Assembly: GCF_013041615.1 (NCBI RefSeq)
Contig: NZ_JABEPQ010000003.1
Location: 310,001-374,000 of the forward strand
Direction: 5' to 3'
Length of the DNA: 64,000 bases
DNA from: Knoellia koreensis
GTDB taxonomy: Bacteria; Actinomycetota; Actinomycetes; Actinomycetales; Dermatophilaceae
Shown here: positions 59,917-64,000 of the stretch, in pieces
Layout: every line of letters starts with the position of its first letter
How positions within the stretch are numbered: the first letter of the stretch is position 1
Translations under genes and position numbers: made by a program
Notes under the pieces: model-generated
The model's database searches: none
What the model was told of the DNA's origin: nothing
The model's input: the letters and a program-made list of their open reading frames with translations, nothing else

Positions 59917-60657
59917 ATGAAGCTCGTGTCCAGCACGGTCCTGGCCCTCGCCACCGCGGGCGCCCTGACCCTCACGCCGTCCGCCGCCTCGGCCGCGGAC
60001 ACCCCGGCGAGCGGCCCCACCAAGGGCCCCTGCGCCTACACCCCGCTGGAGGACCAGACCTACTCCACGTGGGCCGGCCTGCCGCAGGACCCGCGCAAGA
60101 CCCCCGACAAGGGCCTGGTCCGGATCACCCTCAAGACCAACCGCGGTGACATCCCGATGGTGCTCGACCGCTCGCTCGCCCCCTGCACCGTCCAGAGTTT
60201 CGCCTACCTCACCGCGCGCAAGTACTTCGACGACACGATGTGCCACCGGCTGACGGCCTACCAGACGCCGCCGTACGCGCTGTCGGTGTTGCAGTGCGGT
60301 GACCCGCTCGGCACCGGCTGGGGCGACCCGGGCTACTGGTTCAAGGACGAGCTCGACTCCGCCAAGGCGCTGCAGAACTGGCCGGGCTTCCCCGACGGCA
60401 GCCGCAAGAACTACCCGCGCGGCACGCTCGCGATGGCCAACGGCGGCCCCGACACCAACGGCAGCCAGTTCTTCCTCGTCTACGAGGACTCGCGGCTGCG
60501 GCCCGACTACACCGTCTTCGGGTACGTCACCGAGGAAGGCATGAAGGTGCTCGACCAGATCGCCGCGGGCGGCATCGACCCGGGCACCGAGGGCAGCCCC
60601 GAGGACGGCGCGCCCGCCCAGCCGGTGCACATCCTGCGGGCCAAGCGCGGCGCCTGA
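59917..60657 (+). CDS. Secreted cyclophilin-type peptidyl-prolyl isomerase
   Basis: A 246-residue exported isomerase that speeds proline isomerisation in folding of secreted proteins. It has a signal peptide (about 1-27, ending ASAAD), a linker of about 45 residues with a Cys, and a cyclophilin domain (about 60-240) with FDDTMCHRLTAYQ, GTLAMANGGPDTNGSQFFLV and YTVFGYVTEEGMKVLDQI. The usual FHR active-site Arg is present as CHRL. ATG 59917 is preferred; ATG 59908 and GTG 59899 are in frame. A GTATGCCG-paired hairpin follows 26 bases after the stop. Confidence 0.92.
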   Translation: MKLVSSTVLALATAGALTLTPSAASAADTPASGPTKGPCAYTPLEDQTYSTWAGLPQDPRKTPDKGLVRITLKTNRGDIPMVLDRSLAPCTVQSFAYLTARKYFDDTMCHRLTAYQTPPYALSVLQCGDPLGTGWGDPGYWFKDELDSAKALQNWPGFPDGSRKNYPRGTLAMANGGPDTNGSQFFLVYEDSRLRPDYTVFGYVTEEGMKVLDQIAAGGIDPGTEGSPEDGAPAQPVHILRAKRGA

Positions 60658-60683
60658 GGGCGCGAAAAGCCAACAACCACAAG

Positions 60684-60721
60684 GTATGCCGTGTGGTCGC
60701 CGTGGCGACCACACGGCATAC
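60684..60721. terminator. 18-bp hairpin from an inverted GTATGCCG pair, between cyclophilin and galE
   Basis: Arms 60684-60701 and 60704-60721 are perfectly complementary, each beginning or ending with the 8-mer. It is placed as the terminator of the cyclophilin gene and stops only nine bases before the galE start codon. Confidence 0.75.
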
Positions 60722-60730
60722 TCATGCATC

Positions 60731-61747
60731 ATGCGAGTCCTCGTCACCGGCGGCGCCGGGTACATCGGGTCCCACACCGTCGTCCAGCTGGCAGCCGCAG
60801 GCCACGAGGTGGTGGTCGTCGACAACTTCAGCAACGCCAAGCCGACCGTCGTGCCGCGGCTCGAGACGCTGATCGGCGGGCACCTGGAGGTGCACGCGTT
60901 CGACCTCACCGACCGCGACAAGACCGAGGCGTTGTTCGCGCAGCGGCAGTTCGACGCGGTGATCCACTTCGCCGGGCTCAAGGCGGTCGGCGAGAGCACC
61001 GAGGTGCCGCTGGAGTACTACCAGAACAACCTCGACTCGACCTTCGCGCTCGTCCGGGCGATGCAGCGGCACGGGTGCTTCACGCTCGTGTTCTCGTCGT
61101 CGGCGACGGTCTACGGCGAGAGCGCCCAGCCGCCGTTCGCCGAGGACCTGCCGACGTCGGCGACCAACCCCTACGGCTGGACCAAGGTCATGCAGGAGCA
61201 GATCCTGCGCGACGTCGCCCGCACCGACGAGCGGTGGCGGATCGCGTTGCTGCGCTACTTCAACCCCGTGGGGGCACACTCGTCCGGCACGATCGGCGAG
61301 GACCCGAACGGCATACCCAACAACCTCATGCCGTTCATCGCCCAGGTCGCCGTCGGCAAGCTGCCCGAGCTCAAGGTGTTCGGCGACGACTACCCCACGG
61401 CCGACGGCACGGCGCTGCGCGACTACATCCACGTCGAGGACCTCGCCGCCGGGCACCTCGCGGCGCTGACTCGGCTCGGCGCGGTCGACGACCGGGTGTC
61501 GACGTGGAACCTCGGCACCGGCCACGGCACCTCGGTGCTGGAGGTGCTGCACGCGTTCGAGCGGGCCGCCGGTCGCGAGCTGCCCTACGAGGTGGTGGGC
61601 CGTCGCGCCGGTGACATCGCCGCGTCGTTCGCCGACCCGTCGCTTGCCGAGCGCGAGCTGGGCTGGAAGGCGACGCGCGACATCGACGACATGTGCGCCG
61701 ACCAGTGGCGCTGGCAGAGCCAGAACCCGCTGGGCTACCCGGACTGA
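60731..61747 (+). CDS. galE: UDP-glucose 4-epimerase
   Basis: A 338-residue short-chain dehydrogenase-type epimerase that interconverts UDP-glucose and UDP-galactose. The NAD loop is VTGGAGYIGSHTV (about 4-16), the SSS-catalytic block VFSSSATVYGES, and the YxxxK pair in NPYGWTKVMQEQ. NPVGAHSSGTIGEDP and the LRDYIHVEDLA motif are GalE hallmarks. The conserved N-terminus MRVLVTGG fixes ATG 60731, yet the hairpin of the previous gene ends nine bases before it, leaving no ribosome-binding site. A leaderless transcript from CATACT at 60717-60722 is possible. Confidence 0.95.
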   Translation: MRVLVTGGAGYIGSHTVVQLAAAGHEVVVVDNFSNAKPTVVPRLETLIGGHLEVHAFDLTDRDKTEALFAQRQFDAVIHFAGLKAVGESTEVPLEYYQNNLDSTFALVRAMQRHGCFTLVFSSSATVYGESAQPPFAEDLPTSATNPYGWTKVMQEQILRDVARTDERWRIALLRYFNPVGAHSSGTIGEDPNGIPNNLMPFIAQVAVGKLPELKVFGDDYPTADGTALRDYIHVEDLAAGHLAALTRLGAVDDRVSTWNLGTGHGTSVLEVLHAFERAAGRELPYEVVGRRAGDIAASFADPSLAERELGWKATRDIDDMCADQWRWQSQNPLGYPD

Positions 61748-61750
61748 CGG

Positions 61751-63763
61751 CTAGCCGGCACCGAGGGCGGGCTCGCTGCGCGACGGCTTGCCGTTCTCGA
61801 GGTGGCCGGCAAAGGCACGCAGGTATGCCGTGCCCGTCACCGTGACGGTGAGGTCGTACCAGCCGGCTGCAGCGCGGGTGTCGACGGTGGTGACCCGTCC
61901 CTTGGTCGGCACCGTCCCGGCATACCCGTCGTGGATGGTCACCTCCACGCCCGTGGGTGCGTCGACCTCGATCCGCAGGACGTGGCTCTGGCCGGAGCGA
62001 ACCACCTTGACCTGCACCGGATCCGGCACGGAGGCGTCACCGCGGTAGCGGCGGAAGAACCCGTTGGGGCCGTGCAGGTGCACGTCGTACTCGCCGGTGA
62101 CGGGGAAGGACGCGTCGACGCTCTTGCCGGCGCCGACCGTGTAGGCGTGCGGCTGTCCGGCCGGCGCGATGAGCCGGGCCTGCAGGTGCGCGGCCAGGGT
62201 GCCGGTGTTGCGCAGGTTCAGTGCGATGGCGCCCGCGGTCCGGCGCTCCTCGACGTCCAGGGCGTAACCGATGGGCCGCGCGGGGCGGGTGCCCGGCTCC
62301 TGCCTCGGCATCTGCCCCTGGGCCGGCGGCACCGGCCGGTAGCTCGGGTGCCGTCCGTCGTCGGCAGGCTTCCACGCGTCGGTGCTGGGCAGGGCCGGGA
62401 CCTTGGCAGCGGTGCGGGAGAAGTCGAAGGCGGAGGTGAGGTCACCACAGATGGCGCGGCGCCACGGCGTGATGTTGGGCTCCTCGACGCCGAACCGCTC
62501 CTCGATGAACCGGATCACCGAGGTGTGGTCGAAGGTCTCGGAGCAGACCCAGCCGCCGGTGCTCCACGGCGAGACGACGAACATCGGGACGCGCGGGCCG
62601 AGGCCGTAGCTGCCCGGACCGTGGCGGCCGTCGTAGAACTCGTGGTCCGTGGGGACGGTCGACTCGCCCGGGATCACCGGGGACGGAGCGTGCGGCGGGA
62701 CCAGGTGGTCGAAGAAGCCGTCGTTCTCGTCGTAGGTGATGAACAGCGCGGTACGGCTCCACAGGTCGGGGTTGGAGGTCAGGGTGTCGAGGACCTTGCT
62801 GAGGTACCAGGCGCCGTAGTTGGTGGGCCAGTTCGAGTGCTCGCTGAACGCCTCGGGCGCGGCGATCCAGCTCACGGACGGGAGCGTGCCGGCATCGACG
62901 TCACGCTGGAGCTGGGCGAAGTAGTCCTCGCCGTCGCGCGCCTTGGTGCCGCGACGGGCCTTCTCGTACAACGGGTTCCCGGGCTCGGCGTTGCGGTACT
63001 TGTTGAAGTAGAGAAGGGAGTTGTCGCCGTAGTTGCCGATGTAGGCGTCCGACGTCCAGCCCCAGGAGCCGGGACCGTCGAGACCGGTGCCCTCGTCCTG
63101 GTAGACCTTCCACGACACCCCGGCCTGCTCGAGCCGCTCAGGGTAGGTCGTCCAGTCGTAGCCGAGCTCGTCGTTGTAGAGGACGGGACCGCCGCCCTTC
63201 CCGTCGTTGCCGGTCCAGCCCGACCACAGGTAGTAGCGGTTGGGGTCGGTGTTGCCGATGAACGAGCAGTAGTAGGCGTCGCAGACGGTGAAGGCGTCGG
63301 CGAGCGCATAGTGGAAGGCCGCGTCCGCGCGCTCGAGGTAGGCCATCGTCGTGGTGCCCTTGGCCGGCACCCAACCGTCGTAGTGCCCCTTGTTGACCGC
63401 GGCCTGGCCGTCGGTCCAGCTGTGCGGCAGGCCCTCGAGGAACTGGGCGCCGAGGTCCTCGGCGGTCGGGTGGAACGGCAGGTACTCGCGACCGTTCTTG
63501 ACCTGGTGCCATACCGACTTGCCGCTGGGCAGCTGCACCGGGTGCGGGTCGCCGAAGCCGCGCACGCCGCGGAGCTTGCCGAGGTAGTGCTCGAAGGACC
63601 GGTTCTCCTGCATGAGGACCACGACGTGGTCGACGTCGCGGATCGAGCCGGAGGTTCGGGCGGCGGGGATGGAGGCCGCGCGGGCGATGCTCTGGTCGAG
63701 CATGGTCAGGGCGGCGGCGCCACCAGCGATCTGCAGGAAGCGGCGGCGGTCGATGTTCACCAT
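61751..63763 (-). CDS. Tat-exported phosphocholine-specific phospholipase C
   Basis: A 670-residue phosphoesterase that cleaves phospholipid head groups outside the cell. The Tat signal is IDRRRFLQIAGGAAAL with cleavage after ARA. The PLC/acid-phosphatase-like catalytic domain (about 40-480) has HVVVLMQENRSFEHYLGKLR, NDGFFDHLVPPHAPS and TFDHTSVIRFIEERFG. Two C-terminal DUF756 domains (about 500-665) complete the standard layout. GGAGG precedes ATG 63763; a longer frame upstream is non-coding. Convergent with galE, three bases apart. No phosphate-regulation site was recognised. Confidence 0.93.
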   Translation of the reverse strand: MVNIDRRRFLQIAGGAAALTMLDQSIARAASIPAARTSGSIRDVDHVVVLMQENRSFEHYLGKLRGVRGFGDPHPVQLPSGKSVWHQVKNGREYLPFHPTAEDLGAQFLEGLPHSWTDGQAAVNKGHYDGWVPAKGTTTMAYLERADAAFHYALADAFTVCDAYYCSFIGNTDPNRYYLWSGWTGNDGKGGGPVLYNDELGYDWTTYPERLEQAGVSWKVYQDEGTGLDGPGSWGWTSDAYIGNYGDNSLLYFNKYRNAEPGNPLYEKARRGTKARDGEDYFAQLQRDVDAGTLPSVSWIAAPEAFSEHSNWPTNYGAWYLSKVLDTLTSNPDLWSRTALFITYDENDGFFDHLVPPHAPSPVIPGESTVPTDHEFYDGRHGPGSYGLGPRVPMFVVSPWSTGGWVCSETFDHTSVIRFIEERFGVEEPNITPWRRAICGDLTSAFDFSRTAAKVPALPSTDAWKPADDGRHPSYRPVPPAQGQMPRQEPGTRPARPIGYALDVEERRTAGAIALNLRNTGTLAAHLQARLIAPAGQPHAYTVGAGKSVDASFPVTGEYDVHLHGPNGFFRRYRGDASVPDPVQVKVVRSGQSHVLRIEVDAPTGVEVTIHDGYAGTVPTKGRVTTVDTRAAAGWYDLTVTVTGTAYLRAFAGHLENGKPSRSEPALGAG

Positions 63764-63836
63764 GCGCCCAACCTCCCGCTGCCCCGGCCCGCGCGGGTGA
63801 ACGTCACGCGCCGAACCGGTGACCTTTCGGGAAACC

Positions 63837-64000
63837 TCAGCCCTGCGGGGTCGTCTCCCCCGAGCCCGCCGCCTTGACGACCCAGTCGAAGAGCGCCTGC
63901 TGGAACGGCAGCTGCGCGGCGTCCATCTCCGGATGCCATTGCACCGCAACGATATTCGCGTCGCGGGACTCGAAGGCCTCGATGATGCCGTCAGGCGTCG
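63837..64000 (-). CDS. Class I glutamine amidotransferase (peptidase C26), C-terminal part only
   Basis: The final 53 codons of a gene that continues past the right edge. The fragment reads TPDGIIEAFES, then VAVQWHPEMDAAQ, then LFDWVVKAAGSGE to a TGA. The WHPE motif holds the catalytic His and Glu of class I glutamine amidotransferases. GIIEAFES and the short tail point to the gamma-glutamyl-GABA hydrolase (PuuD-like) branch. It is on the same strand as phospholipase C, with 73 bases between. Confidence 0.82.
   Translation of the reverse strand, partial: TPDGIIEAFESRDANIVAVQWHPEMDAAQLPFQQALFDWVVKAAGSGETTPQG

Larger units (their letters stand above)
522..61925. repeat. Dispersed over-represented 8-mer GTATGCCG
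   Basis: Copies read by eye. Plus strand (first base): 522, 3148, 4985, 6725, 7307, 9385, 13304, 16250, 17258, 17683, 20804, 25412, 27921, 28276, 28528, 29449, 30724, 33253, 36383, 36836, 38552, 39789, 42471, 42663, 45197, 46248, 49872, 50612, 52111, 55347, 57539, 59311, 60684, 61823. Reverse complement CGGCATAC: 1582, 5577, 7908, 9453, 11089, 13326, 14491, 18238, 18869, 21484, 23201, 23780, 27025, 29178, 30585, 32517, 35621, 37534, 39532, 40571, 43717, 46316, 48502, 50088, 51408, 53685, 56929, 57731, 59344, 59764, 60714, 61309, 61918. The usual wider form is GGTATGCCGCG. Most copies lie in genes, as Tyr-Ala (TAT GCC), Ala-Tyr (GCA TAC), Gly-Met-Pro or Gly-Ile-Pro. Three intergenic hairpins carry inverted pairs. 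What it does is unknown. Confidence 0.9.

Noticed and set aside
522-61925. GTATGCCG as a polar motif of the Chi, KOPS or architecture-imparting type
   Set aside because: Such motifs are strongly skewed to one strand of a replication arm; here the strands carry 34 and 33 copies.

Overview
The window is high-GC DNA (about 70% G+C by eye) from an actinobacterium. The evidence is very strong third-position GC bias, frequent GTG starts, ATGA/GTGA-coupled genes, a mycothiol-dependent isomerase-family protein, a DsbA/VKOR disulfide system, Pat-type aminotransferase, and DUF6584 and DUF6458 proteins. Gene content fits Intrasporangiaceae or a close relative, but that placement is inference. It reads as ordinary chromosome: no integrase, transposase, prophage block or CRISPR array is visible, and there is one tRNA gene.

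Layout. 1-5.2 kb: a tightly coupled operon of a cytoplasmic subtilase, a sigma-70-type factor, a small unknown protein and a TPR-CHAT (caspase-like) protease. 5.2-8.2 kb: cysE-cysK, divergent from a membrane protein/ECF sigma pair. 8.2-10.6 kb: an EtfD-like membrane Fe-S oxidoreductase. 10.6-13.1 kb: a large LuxR-type STAND regulator. 13.3-16.9 kb: a four-gene osmoprotectant ABC transporter. 17-19.7 kb: an aromatic amino acid lyase homologue lacking the normal MIO triad, a hydrolase and dcd. 19.8-20.2 kb: tRNA-Gly(CCC) followed by duplicated hairpin/repeat units that each end in a copy of the tRNA 3' end. 20.2-21.6 kb: CopC and a membrane partner. 21.8-24.5 kb: a secreted GH84 enzyme. 24.5-29.4 kb: ArsR-controlled MFS pump, a frameshifted lipoprotein, a metal-sensing ArsR protein with VKOR and DsbA, and DUF6584. 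29.7-33.9 kb: acyl-CoA dehydrogenase and two SH3-domain peptidoglycan hydrolases sharing a promoter motif. 34-38.8 kb: NHL-thioredoxin protein, nitrilase, CopD-CtaG fusion. 38.9-42.1 kb: mycothiol-dependent isomerase family, MarR and its MFS pump. 42.1-45.4 kb: beta-phosphoglucomutase and GH65 phosphorylase. 45.5-49.3 kb: branched-chain 2-oxoacid dehydrogenase E1alpha/E1beta/E2. 49.6-64 kb: aldo/keto reductase, lipoprotein, large secreted subtilase, LysR/EamA pair, Pat, flavin monooxygenase, small membrane protein, thioesterase, secreted cyclophilin, galE, Tat-exported phospholipase C and the end of a class I glutamine amidotransferase.

The most unusual signal is not a gene. The 8-mer GTATGCCG occurs about 67 times, on both strands equally and about once per kilobase, where about two copies would be expected from base composition. 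It sits inside genes, forces rare codons (TAT, GCA, ATA), and occurs as inverted pairs that form hairpins between genes. That is the pattern of the DNA uptake sequences of Neisseria and Pasteurellaceae, and I know of no such system in Actinobacteria. Next in interest are the subtilase-sigma-CHAT operon, which recalls the CHAT/sigma-factor logic of type III-E CRISPR loci but without CRISPR, and the hairpin units behind tRNA-Gly.
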